In this document: positions 35,120-42,610 of the stretch, piece after piece
Position numbering within the stretch: the stretch's first letter is position 1
Layout: each line of letters begins with the position of its first letter
NCBI GenBank assembly: GCA_900755685.1
Contig: CAAEHI010000061.1
Span: 1-48,466, forward strand
DNA length: 48,466 bases
Reading direction: 5' to 3'
Origin: an uncultured Collinsella sp.
GTDB taxonomy: Bacteria > Actinomycetota > Coriobacteriia > Coriobacteriales > Coriobacteriaceae
The notes under the pieces: model-generated
What the model saw: the letters and a program-made list of their open reading frames with translations, nothing else
Told to the model about the DNA's origin: nothing
Databases searched by the model: none
Position numbers and translations under genes: made by a program

Positions 35120-35485
35120 ATGCGCTTTATGCTTAACTGGCTCTTCACCTCGATCGCCATCGCGATCGCCACGTTCCTCGTCCCCGGTATCCAACCCTTC
35201 GGCTTTGCCGAGGCCTGGGTCTGCTTTGCCTTTGTGGGACTGTTCCTCAACATCGTCGATTCGTTCGTCAAACCGTTCCTCACGGTCATCTCGCTGCCGC
35301 TCACAATCATTACGCCCGGCATTTTCCAGCTCGTGCTCAACAGCTTTATGCTGGAGCTCGCCAGCTACCTGTCGGTCAACCTGTTGGGCGTCGGCATCTC
35401 CATCGCCGGCTTTGGCTCGGCCTTTATGGGCAGCATCCTAGTGTCCATCATGCGCAGCATCCTCGATAGTCTTGCCGAAGAGTAG
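35120..35485 (+). CDS. Phage-holin-like (YvlD family) small membrane protein
   Basis: A 121-residue integral membrane protein with four hydrophobic segments (residues ~3-22, 30-52, 60-80, 88-110), typical of the YvlD / mycobacterial four-TM phage holin superfamily IV. Landmarks: GLFLNIVDSFVKPFLTVIS and LPLTIITPGIFQLVLN. Such genes are chromosomal, not necessarily phage-derived, and linked to envelope stress in Bacillus. Start 35120 has AAAGGAT nine bases upstream. It is followed by a bidirectional terminator. No phage genes surround it. Confidence 0.88.
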   Translation: MRFMLNWLFTSIAIAIATFLVPGIQPFGFAEAWVCFAFVGLFLNIVDSFVKPFLTVISLPLTIITPGIFQLVLNSFMLELASYLSVNLLGVGISIAGFGSAFMGSILVSIMRSILDSLAEE

Positions 35486-35520
35486 AACGCCCCGATACAC
35501 AGACGCATCGGACCAAATCA

Positions 35521-35556
35521 AAGGCCGCCCATCGCAAAAATGGGCGGCCTTCTTAT
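35521..35556. terminator. Bidirectional intrinsic terminator
   Basis: Perfect 12-bp stem AAGGCCGCCCAT / ATGGGCGGCCTT with a CGCAAAA loop. It is followed by TCTTATTT on plus and by TTTGATTTG on minus, so it serves both the holin-like gene and rrf2, which converge here. Confidence 0.85.
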
Positions 35557-35621
35557 TTGCCAAGTCTCAGAGGGCAAGAAAATCTACCATTTCCACCCCG
35601 TCCCCACATGGCAGGTATGGG

Positions 35622-36050
35622 TTAGATGACGTAGTCGTAGCCATGGTTGGGAGCGACAAGTTGATCGAGCGTCACACCGTCGAGGTAATCGTTGATGAGC
35701 TTGTCCAGGTTCTTCCACACGTCGAGCGTGGGGCACTCATCAGATCGCGAGCAGCCCTTGCAGTCGCCATCCAGGCAGGCGACCGGCGCCAGACTACCCT
35801 CGGTCAGGCGCAGGATCTCGCCCACCGTGTACTGCTCGGGCGGACGCGTGAGCACATAGCCGCCGCCCTTGCCACGCATGCCCGAAAGCATGTTGGCGCG
35901 CACGAGCGTAGCCAAGATGTTCTCGAGATATTTCTCGGAAATCCCCTGTCGCGCCGCGATCTCTTTGAGCGGGATGCGACCGGCCGCCTGGTGCTCGGCC
36001 AGGTCAACCATAACGCGCAGGGCGTACCTGCCCTTAGTAGAAACCAACAT
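35622..36050 (-). CDS. Rrf2-family transcriptional regulator (IscR/CymR-like)
   Basis: Rrf2 proteins are winged-helix repressors that sense Fe-S clusters (IscR, NsrR) or cysteine status via CysK (CymR). The 142-residue protein has KGRYALRVMVDLAEH, the recognition region (GISEKYLENILATL), the wing GMRGKGGGYVL and a Cys-rich loop CLDGDCKGCSRSDEC at the place of the IscR cluster ligands, with four Cys. Divergence from cysK favours sulfur control in the CymR manner, while the Cys suggest cluster binding. Start 36050 is ATG with AAAGG about 11 bases away. Its stop faces the bidirectional terminator. Confidence 0.9.
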   Translation of the reverse strand: MLVSTKGRYALRVMVDLAEHQAAGRIPLKEIAARQGISEKYLENILATLVRANMLSGMRGKGGGYVLTRPPEQYTVGEILRLTEGSLAPVACLDGDCKGCSRSDECPTLDVWKNLDKLINDYLDGVTLDQLVAPNHGYDYVI

Positions 36051-36086
36051 ATATATTGCTGCCTTTCGGTCTTTTAGTCCGTTGAA

Positions 36087-36114
36087 ATTCTAGCCGAAAA
36101 AATGGGTTTGAAAA
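36087..36114 (-). promoter_or_regulatory. Candidate rrf2 promoter
   Basis: TTTTCA and TAGAAT separated by 16 bases on the minus strand, about 40 bases before the rrf2 start. Confidence 0.45.
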
Positions 36115-36167
36115 TACCCGTTCCGGTCAAGATGGTTAATCGACTCGTAATAATCTTCTATTTCCTA

Positions 36168-36196
36168 TTGCATTACTAGGCTTTAGTGTCTACTAT
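36168..36196 (+). promoter_or_regulatory. cysK promoter
   Basis: TTGCAT (-35) and TACTAT (-10) with a 17-base spacer give the best sigma-A match in this region; transcription would begin about 100 bases before cysK. Confidence 0.65.
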
Positions 36197-36218
36197 GCTT
36201 GCCAACAGCTAAACGAAC

Positions 36219-36231
36219 AACCTATAAGGTT
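36219..36231. promoter_or_regulatory. Palindrome AACCTATAAGGTT in cysK leader
   Basis: Perfect AACCT/AGGTT arms around ATA, some 20 bases downstream of the predicted transcription start. A candidate Rrf2 operator; a second palindrome (CCGTA...TACGG) lies at about 36251-36266. Confidence 0.4.
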
Positions 36232-36303
36232 TATGGGTTTGGCTGCTAGACACGCCGTAAAACCATACGGCAACCAGCAACTTGAACACTTTGGAGGTTC
36301 ACC

Positions 36304-37242
<939 letters not shown>

Positions 37243-37355
37243 GGGCCTGTCGCCCATAGGTTGAGCCCGCGGACGAGCCGGTCTCCTCTCTCCCGGCAGC
37301 CTGAGCCCATCCAATCAGGGTGTCCCACGAGACGTCCGAACTTGCTACAATGTCT

Positions 37356-37394
37356 GCGGCGCGGAACCAGCCTCCCGCGCCGCTTTTCTTTTTT
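37356..37394 (+). terminator. Strong terminator hairpin between cysK and mnmA
   Basis: Stem GCGGCGCGG / CCGCGCCGC followed by TTTTCTTTTTT, 30 bases before mnmA. It may end the cysK transcript, but a TACAAT (-10-like) at about 37345-37350 lies right before it, so it could also attenuate the mnmA leader. Confidence 0.85.
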
Positions 37395-37423
37395 GGCCAC
37401 ATGCCACCAAGGAGAACCTCCCC

Positions 37424-38524
37424 ATGCACAACAAGCGCGTGCTCGTCGCCATGAGCGGCGGCGTCGATTCCAGCGTGACCGCGTACCTGCTCAAAAGCCA
37501 GGGCTACGAATGCGTCGGCGCCACCATGCGCCTCACCTGCCCCGCGCCCGATCCCGTCACGGGCATGAGTAAGGTCGACCGCGACATCGCCGATGCAAAG
37601 GCTGTCGCCGAGTGCCTGGGGATGCCCCACCATGTGCTCGACCTGCAGCAGGCCTTCGACCGCAACGTTATCGAGCGCTTCGTGACCGCCTATCAGGAGG
37701 GGCTGACGCCCAACCCATGCATCATCTGCAACCGCCACATTAAGTTTGGCGCATTGCTGGATGCGGCGCTGGATATGGGCTGCGACTACATCGCCACGGG
37801 CCACTACGCCAAAACGAGCCAGGCGTCCGACGGAACCTGGCAGCTGTACCGCGGCGAGGACCCCAAAAAGGACCAGAGTTACTTTTTGTATTCGCTTACG
37901 CAGGAACGCCTGGCGCACACGATCTTTCCGCTGGCTGGGCTGGACAAAGAGCGCGACGTGCGCCGCATTGCCGCCGAGCAGGGCTTTACCAACGCCAAGA
38001 AGGCCGAAAGCGAGGACATCTGCTTTATTCCAGACGGTGACTACGCGGGCTATATCGAGCGCCGCTGCGGACATCCCGCTGCACCGGGCGACATTGTGTG
38101 GCGCGACGGCAGCGTGGTCGGGCGCCACAACGGTGCGCTGCGCTACACCATCGGTCAGCGCAAGGGCCTGGGCGTCGCGATGGCGCATCCCGTGTACGTA
38201 ACGGGCGTCGACGCCGACAGCAGCACCGTGCATCTGGGCGAGGCCGAGGACCTAACGGCCACAGCGCTCACGGCCAACGACTGGATCTGGAGTGCCCCTG
38301 CCGACCGCATGAAGGCAGAGCTCACGTCCGGTGGCATTCGCGTAGGTGCCAAGTACCGCTATCGTCAGAAAGACCAGGCAGCGACCCTTGCGCGCGGCGA
38401 AGACGGGCAAATGCTGCTAACTTTTGACGACCCGCAGCGCGCCATCGCCCCCGGCCAAGCCGTTGTAGTCTACCGCGGCGACATCGTCCTCGGCGGCGGC
38501 ACGGTGACCGGCGCACTTAAGTAG
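37424..38524 (+). CDS. mnmA: tRNA-specific 2-thiouridylase MnmA
   Basis: MnmA thiolates U34 of Lys, Glu and Gln tRNAs, using ATP and sulfur from a cysteine desulfurase. The 366-residue protein has the PP-loop MSGGVDSSVTAYLL, catalytic Cys in NPCIICNRHIKFG, GCDYIATGHYAK, the second Cys in SEDICFIPDGDY and TIGQRKGLGVA, plus the C-terminal beta-barrel. Start 37424 has AAGGAG nine bases upstream. Located after cysK, in keeping with a sulfur theme. A long hairpin repeat follows its stop. Confidence 0.97.
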   Translation: MHNKRVLVAMSGGVDSSVTAYLLKSQGYECVGATMRLTCPAPDPVTGMSKVDRDIADAKAVAECLGMPHHVLDLQQAFDRNVIERFVTAYQEGLTPNPCIICNRHIKFGALLDAALDMGCDYIATGHYAKTSQASDGTWQLYRGEDPKKDQSYFLYSLTQERLAHTIFPLAGLDKERDVRRIAAEQGFTNAKKAESEDICFIPDGDYAGYIERRCGHPAAPGDIVWRDGSVVGRHNGALRYTIGQRKGLGVAMAHPVYVTGVDADSSTVHLGEAEDLTATALTANDWIWSAPADRMKAELTSGGIRVGAKYRYRQKDQAATLARGEDGQMLLTFDDPQRAIAPGQAVVVYRGDIVLGGGTVTGALK

Positions 38525-38542
38525 CCCCATCCCCTTCATAAA

Positions 38543-38605
38543 TTGCGGTGAAATAGGGACTGTTTAAGCGTTTAAAACCGCCAAACAGTCCCTATTTCAC
38601 CGCAA
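38543..38605. repeat. Long hairpin repeat, copy 2
   Basis: A perfect 23-bp inverted repeat (38543-38565 with 38583-38605) and a 17-base loop between the convergent mnmA and M42 peptidase genes. Arms start TTGCGGTGAAATAG, matching copy 1 at 27518 in the outer part but not in the inner part. It can act as a transcription block for both genes, without a clear U-run. Confidence 0.75.
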
Positions 38606-38660
38606 CTTAGAGAGGACGGCCTCGGTCGGTACTGCCGTATCAGCCGAGGCCGCTGCATCG

Positions 38661-39704
38661 CTAGCGTTGTACGTAGGCGCGGACCAGCTCGTAGGTATTG
38701 CGCACGCCGTCGATGTGGCTGCGCTCGTAGTTGTGGCTCGCGTACACGCCGGGGCCGATAAGACCATGGCGAATGTCGTAGCCGGCCGAGAGCGTGGCCT
38801 CGACGTCGGAGCCATAGTGCGGGTACACATCGATGGCGTAATCGAGCTCCAGCTCGCGCGCGATGTTGGACAGCGTGGTTACCAGGTCGTAGTTGTACGG
38901 ACCGCCCGAATCCTTGGCGCAAATCGAAACCATGCGCTCGGTGCAGCCCAGGTCGTCGCCCACGCAGCCCATGTCCACGCTGATCATCTCGCGCGTGTCG
39001 GCCGGCACAAAGGCACCGCCGTGGCCGACCTCCTCGTACACCGTAAAGAGCAACGAAACCTTGCGCGAAAGCGTCACCTCGCCTTCGGCGACGGCGCGGG
39101 CCAAACCCAGCAGAATCGACGCGGACAGCTTGTCGTCAAGGAAGCGACTCTTGATGTAGCCGCTCTCCGTCACCGTGGTGCGCGGATCCATAGCGATGAT
39201 GTCGCCGGTTTGAATACCCAGCTCGAGCACATCGTCCTTGCTGTCAACGTTCTCGTCGAGCAGGATTTCCATGTTCTTCTCGATGGTCTTGACCGGCTCA
39301 TCGGCCACATGCGCCGAAGGCTCGGTATTGAGGACCACACCCGTGTAGACATTGCCGTCACGCGTGTAGACGGTGCAGTTCTCGCCATCGGCCGTAGACC
39401 ACTGATGCCCGCCGAGGGTCGTGGGGCGCAGGCGACCATTGTCCTTAATGGAACGCACCATGGCGCCCAGGGTATCGACATGGCTCGCCAACACGAGCGG
39501 CTCACCCTCACCACCAAGCCCAACGAGCACATTGCCCTTATTGGAGCGCTCGGGCCCAAAGCCCATATCGCGCAACGTCTCCATCAGATAATCAGTCGCC
39601 GCACGGGTATAGCCTGTAGGCGAAGCAATAGAAGTCAGCGTCTTAAGCTGTCCCGCGATATAGGAGAGCGTCTCCTCTAGAGAAGCATCGATTACAGAAG
39701 CCAT
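38661..39704 (-). CDS. M42 family metallopeptidase (glutamyl/leucyl aminopeptidase type)
   Basis: M42 aminopeptidases form dodecameric cytosolic particles with two metal ions (Zn/Co) trimming short peptides. The 347-residue protein carries the metal ligands: His in LASHVDTLGAM, Asp in SRFLDDKLSA, Glu pair in TVYEEVGHGGAF, Asp in ISVDMGCVGDD, and a late His in GVYASHNYERSH. A dimerisation/PDZ-like insert lies between about 75 and 190. Start 39704 (MASVID) has GGAAGG upstream and is preferred over the GTG/ATG six codons earlier. Monocistronic, convergent with mnmA. Confidence 0.93.
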   Translation of the reverse strand: MASVIDASLEETLSYIAGQLKTLTSIASPTGYTRAATDYLMETLRDMGFGPERSNKGNVLVGLGGEGEPLVLASHVDTLGAMVRSIKDNGRLRPTTLGGHQWSTADGENCTVYTRDGNVYTGVVLNTEPSAHVADEPVKTIEKNMEILLDENVDSKDDVLELGIQTGDIIAMDPRTTVTESGYIKSRFLDDKLSASILLGLARAVAEGEVTLSRKVSLLFTVYEEVGHGGAFVPADTREMISVDMGCVGDDLGCTERMVSICAKDSGGPYNYDLVTTLSNIARELELDYAIDVYPHYGSDVEATLSAGYDIRHGLIGPGVYASHNYERSHIDGVRNTYELVRAYVQR

Positions 39705-39888
39705 GTGCGTCCTTCCAAGCAAAACTAAGACCGAGTCCCGATTTTAACCGTTCTGCACGCGCAAGGCTCTGGGAGCCGAGCCACCTCCAGACGTCCTCGC
39801 GCCGATTTTGCGCACGCGCACGGCTTACAATCCCAATCTTGCATAAATCCTATCGGTATCTGCATAGAAATGAGGAGTCTTTTTGCTT

Positions 39889-40209
39889 CGTCTCAGGGTA
39901 CCCCACCTTGGGCCGTGCAAAAAACGGAGTATTCAGCACCGTGGGCCCCAACGGCCCCATCACGAACGACAAAACGACGTGGTTACAGCAGTGTTGCAGG
40001 TCGTCGCAAAGCAAAAACTCAGTAACAACCCCCTCCACTCATCGATAGCCCGCCCACAATGGCTGTCGATGGGCGCCTGCGGGCCACTACGGGCCATTCA
40101 AAACGTTATGCATTTTTAAGAGCTTGCTGAATACTCCCAAAAATGCACGCTGGGAAGTGCACCACCTATCCGCAGCGGGCAGTACGCCTTGGTTTTGTCC
40201 GTCTCAGGG
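39889..40209. repeat. MITE-like element bounded by 10-bp direct repeats
   Basis: CGTCTCAGGG occurs at 39889-39898 and 40200-40209, as a target duplication would. Inside, 39914-39938 and 40125-40149 are inverted copies (19 of 25 bases) sharing GGAGTATTCAGCA. A further TGCATTTTT/AAAAATGCA stem lies at the right end. Could be a non-autonomous element or an RNA gene. Confidence 0.4.
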
Positions 40210-40223
40210 CATCGACGCAGCAC

Positions 40224-40255
40224 AAAAAGCCCCGCCGTGCGTAGCACGGCGGGGC
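40224..40255 (-). terminator. Intrinsic terminator of fucO
   Basis: Perfect 12-bp stem GCCCCGCCGTGC / GCACGGCGGGGC with GTA loop, followed on the minus strand by TTTTTGTG. It lies 54 bases past the fucO stop. Confidence 0.9.
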
Positions 40256-40308
40256 CAGCGGCACGTCAAAAGACCATACACCTACGGGCGAAGGACCACC
40301 AAACTGGG

Positions 40309-41475
40309 CTAGGCAGCCGGGCAGATCTTCTTGAAGAGCTCGATGACGTCGTCGAGCGTTGCCTCGCGCGGGTTACCCGGGAAGCAGGCGTCGGCCATGG
40401 CGTCCTTGGCCAGAACCTCGATCTCGTCGGCCTTCATAGCCTCGCAGACGTGCGGGATATTCACGTCGGCGGAAAGCTGCTTGACGGCGGCGATAGCGGC
40501 GTCGGCAGCCTCGTCGGTGCTCATGCCCGTGGTGTCAACACCCATGGCAAGGGCAACCTTGGCCAGGCGCTCAGCGCAAACCGGCTTGTTGAACTCCATG
40601 GCGATCGGCAGCAGCATGGCGCAAGCGACGCCGTGCGGGGTGTCGTAGTGAGCAGACAGGGTGTGAGCCATTGCGTGGTCGATGCCCAGGCCGACGTTGG
40701 AGAAGCCCATGCCGGCGACATACTGGCCAAGAGCCATACCCTCGCGGCCGGAGCCGGGCTGACCGGACTTGGCCTCGGCGACAGAGTTGCGCAGGTTCTC
40801 GCTGATCAGCTTAATAGCCTCAAAGTGGAACATGTCGGAGAGTTCCCAAGCGCCCTTGGTGGTGTAGCCCTCGATGGCGTGGGTCAGAGCGTCCATGCCG
40901 GTAGAGGCGGTCAGGCCGGCGGGCATGGAGGCCATCATATCGGGGTCGACGACGGCGACCTCGGGAGCGTCGTTGGTGTCGACGCACACGAACTTGCGGA
41001 CCTTCTCGGGGTCGGTGATGACGTAGTTGATGGTCACCTCGGCGGCGGTACCGGCAGTCGTCGGCACAGCGATGGTGAACACGGCGTGGTTCTTAGTGGG
41101 AGCAACGCCCTCGAGGCTGCGGACATCGGCGAACTCGGGGTTGTTGATGATGATGCCGATGGCCTTGGCAGTGTCCATGGAGGAACCGCCACCGATGGTC
41201 ACGATAGCGTCAGCCTCGGCGGCCTTAAAGGCCTCGACGCCGTCCTTGACGTTCTGGATGGTGGGGTTGGGCTTGATCTCGGAGTAGAGGCTCCAAGCGA
41301 TGCCGGCGGCGTCGAGCTCGTCGGTCACCTTAGCGGTAACGCCAAACTTGACCAGATCGGGGTCGGAGCAGACGAAGATCTTCTTGTAGCCACGACGCTG
41401 GAGCTCGCCGGGGATCTCCTTGATGGCGCCGGAACCATGATAAGAGATGGTATTGAGAACGAAACGATTAGCCAT
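40309..41475 (-). CDS. fucO: Iron-containing alcohol dehydrogenase, lactaldehyde reductase type
   Basis: FucO reduces lactaldehyde (from fucose or rhamnose breakdown) to 1,2-propanediol, regenerating NAD+. The 388-residue protein is strikingly close to E. coli FucO as I recall it: NPEFADVRSLEG, PTTAGTAAEVTINYVIT, KFVCVD, ALGQYVAGMGFSNVGLG and GNPREATL. The iron ligands appear in GMDALTHAIE (Asp, His), DHAMAH and TPHGVA. Start 41475 has GGGAGG seven bases upstream. No fucose or rhamnose genes are next to it. LacI-type half-sites upstream suggest sugar control. Confidence 0.9.
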   Translation of the reverse strand: MANRFVLNTISYHGSGAIKEIPGELQRRGYKKIFVCSDPDLVKFGVTAKVTDELDAAGIAWSLYSEIKPNPTIQNVKDGVEAFKAAEADAIVTIGGGSSMDTAKAIGIIINNPEFADVRSLEGVAPTKNHAVFTIAVPTTAGTAAEVTINYVITDPEKVRKFVCVDTNDAPEVAVVDPDMMASMPAGLTASTGMDALTHAIEGYTTKGAWELSDMFHFEAIKLISENLRNSVAEAKSGQPGSGREGMALGQYVAGMGFSNVGLGIDHAMAHTLSAHYDTPHGVACAMLLPIAMEFNKPVCAERLAKVALAMGVDTTGMSTDEAADAAIAAVKQLSADVNIPHVCEAMKADEIEVLAKDAMADACFPGNPREATLDDVIELFKKICPAA

Positions 41476-41533
41476 TGATAGCCTCCCATCGTGTGCGAGG
41501 CACCCATTACGCCCCGCGCTATAAGTCCCATCC

Positions 41534-41590
41534 TAACGCTTTTGAAACAAAAAACGCGTGAGAACATCAAAAGTGTTAAAGCGTTTCAAC
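41534..41590. promoter_or_regulatory. Inverted AACGCTTT half-sites upstream of fucO
   Basis: AACGCTTT at 41535-41542 and AAAGCGTT at 41578-41585 face each other; each is embedded in GAAAC-containing sequence similar to LacI-family or cre operators (about 11 of 14 matches to cre). Possible regulatory region of fucO. Confidence 0.35.
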
Positions 41591-41606
41591 AGATGATGAA
41601 AAATAT

Positions 41607-41635
41607 TGCGGCAAAGGGACAACCCCTTTGCCGCA
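41607..41635 (-). terminator. Intrinsic terminator of the YoaK-like gene
   Basis: Perfect 11-bp stem TGCGGCAAAGG / CCTTTGCCGCA, followed on the minus strand by ATATTTTTC; it begins six bases after the stop. Confidence 0.85.
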
Positions 41636-41640
41636 TTCGG

Positions 41641-42357
41641 TTACTTTCGGCAGCCCTCTTTCCAAGCCTCGGCCGCAACCTTCCAGCGTAAGCGCAAGTC
41701 GCGCTCGCGGTCGATGAACATGATGGCAAACGCGACAAACAGCAGCAAGCTCGCCACGACGATGGCGTGCAGGCCCATGCGCTCAATACACCAGTTGCCC
41801 AACACGGCGCCAAACACAAAGGTAAAGATCACGCCAAAGTACAGCAGGCCGTTTTCCAAAAAACCGCGTCTGTGGGTGATGATGTAATCGTCCACGTTTT
41901 GCAGCGCGTTGCGCAAGTTGCCGATGCACATGGTCGTAGCGATGCCGTGACCGTGGATCTTGCGGAAGCTCTCGACCTGCATGCCGCAGGCAAACGAGGT
42001 GAGGCAGTTGGCGAGCAGGTTGAAATTGCCGCCCGGGATAAAGCTCACGCCCAGCAAGATGACGGCTTCAAAGAACACCGTCACCTGACGCCAGTGGATC
42101 ACGCTGCCAAACCGCTCGTGTACCAGATCGGCAAGCATAATACCCACGGCAAACGACACCACAGGGAAGAAGTAGCGCCCCGCAAGTGCCCAGTTGCCCT
42201 CCGAGATGCTCACGCCCACGAGCAGGATGTTGCCTGTCTGCGCGTTGGCGAAAACATGATCGCGCCCAATGTACGAATAGACGTCCATAAAGCCACCGGC
42301 GAGCGCCAAGATAATGCCCAGCTCGATGGACTCCGATATCTGTTTGGCACGCTGCAT
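41641..42357 (-). CDS. YoaK/DUF1275 family membrane protein
   Basis: A 238-residue protein with about six membrane helices, typical of DUF1275 (YoaK). Landmarks are GFMDVYSYIG, FANAQTGNILLVGVSI and CGMQVESFRKIHGHGIATTMCIGNLR (abbreviated IATTMCIGNLRNA), all family-conserved. The family is thought to be transporters but no substrate is known. Start MQRAKQ at 42357 has AAGGAGG ten bases upstream; the longer frame contains no better signal. It is divergent from the radical SAM gene. Confidence 0.85.
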   Translation of the reverse strand: MQRAKQISESIELGIILALAGGFMDVYSYIGRDHVFANAQTGNILLVGVSISEGNWALAGRYFFPVVSFAVGIMLADLVHERFGSVIHWRQVTVFFEAVILLGVSFIPGGNFNLLANCLTSFACGMQVESFRKIHGHGIATTMCIGNLRNALQNVDDYIITHRRGFLENGLLYFGVIFTFVFGAVLGNWCIERMGLHAIVVASLLLFVAFAIMFIDRERDLRLRWKVAAEAWKEGCRK

Positions 42358-42539
42358 CGTCGTGCATCCTCCTTGTTGACGACTCTCTCGTGCGTTGGCG
42401 GAAACATAGCCGCCGTTCATACTGTAACCCATTGACAACATGGCGTGCGCGCGAGACGGCTCCTTCGACGCAGGGATACACAGTCTGGAAACAAACGGCG
42501 GGCGCGGCGACGCTCCCACTCACTAGCCCATGTACTCCC

Positions 42540-42579
42540 CCAGTCTTTTTAGCTCCGTCCCAAAAAGACTGGTTACAAT
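42540..42579 (+). promoter_or_regulatory. Hairpin and -10 element before ygiQ
   Basis: An 11-bp inverted repeat CCAGTCTTTTT / AAAAAGACTGG (42540-42550, 42562-42572) is followed at once by TTACAATT (TACAAT at 42574). The repeat occupies the -35 region, so it may be an operator in the divergent promoter region. Confidence 0.45.
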
Positions 42580-42610
42580 TACGTGCAGCATACAGACACC
42601 GGGAGGGATC

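Larger units (their letters stand above)
39705..40308. other. 600-base non-coding stretch with inverted and direct repeats
   Basis: Between the M42 gene and fucO. It holds a 10-bp direct repeat pair bounding about 300 bases, 25-base imperfect inverted repeats and the fucO terminator (each listed separately). A 62-codon frame on the minus strand (39850-40038, GTG start, ending in SSFLCRYR) reads smoothly but has no ribosome site, so it is not called. The first 130 bases (39705-39838) include the promoter area of the peptidase. Confidence 0.55.

Noticed and set aside
35120..35485. Prophage holin
   Set aside because: The family name contains phage holin, but no endolysin, capsid, integrase or other phage gene is near, and YvlD-type members are ordinary chromosomal genes.
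37243..37423. tRNA or T-box before mnmA
   Set aside because: No cloverleaf or T-box sequence could be folded; only the terminator hairpin is convincing.
39850..40038. A 62-codon frame on the minus strand in the long non-coding stretch
   Set aside because: It reads smoothly but starts with GTG and has no Shine-Dalgarno run, and lies across the repeat element; kept only as part of the intergenic description.
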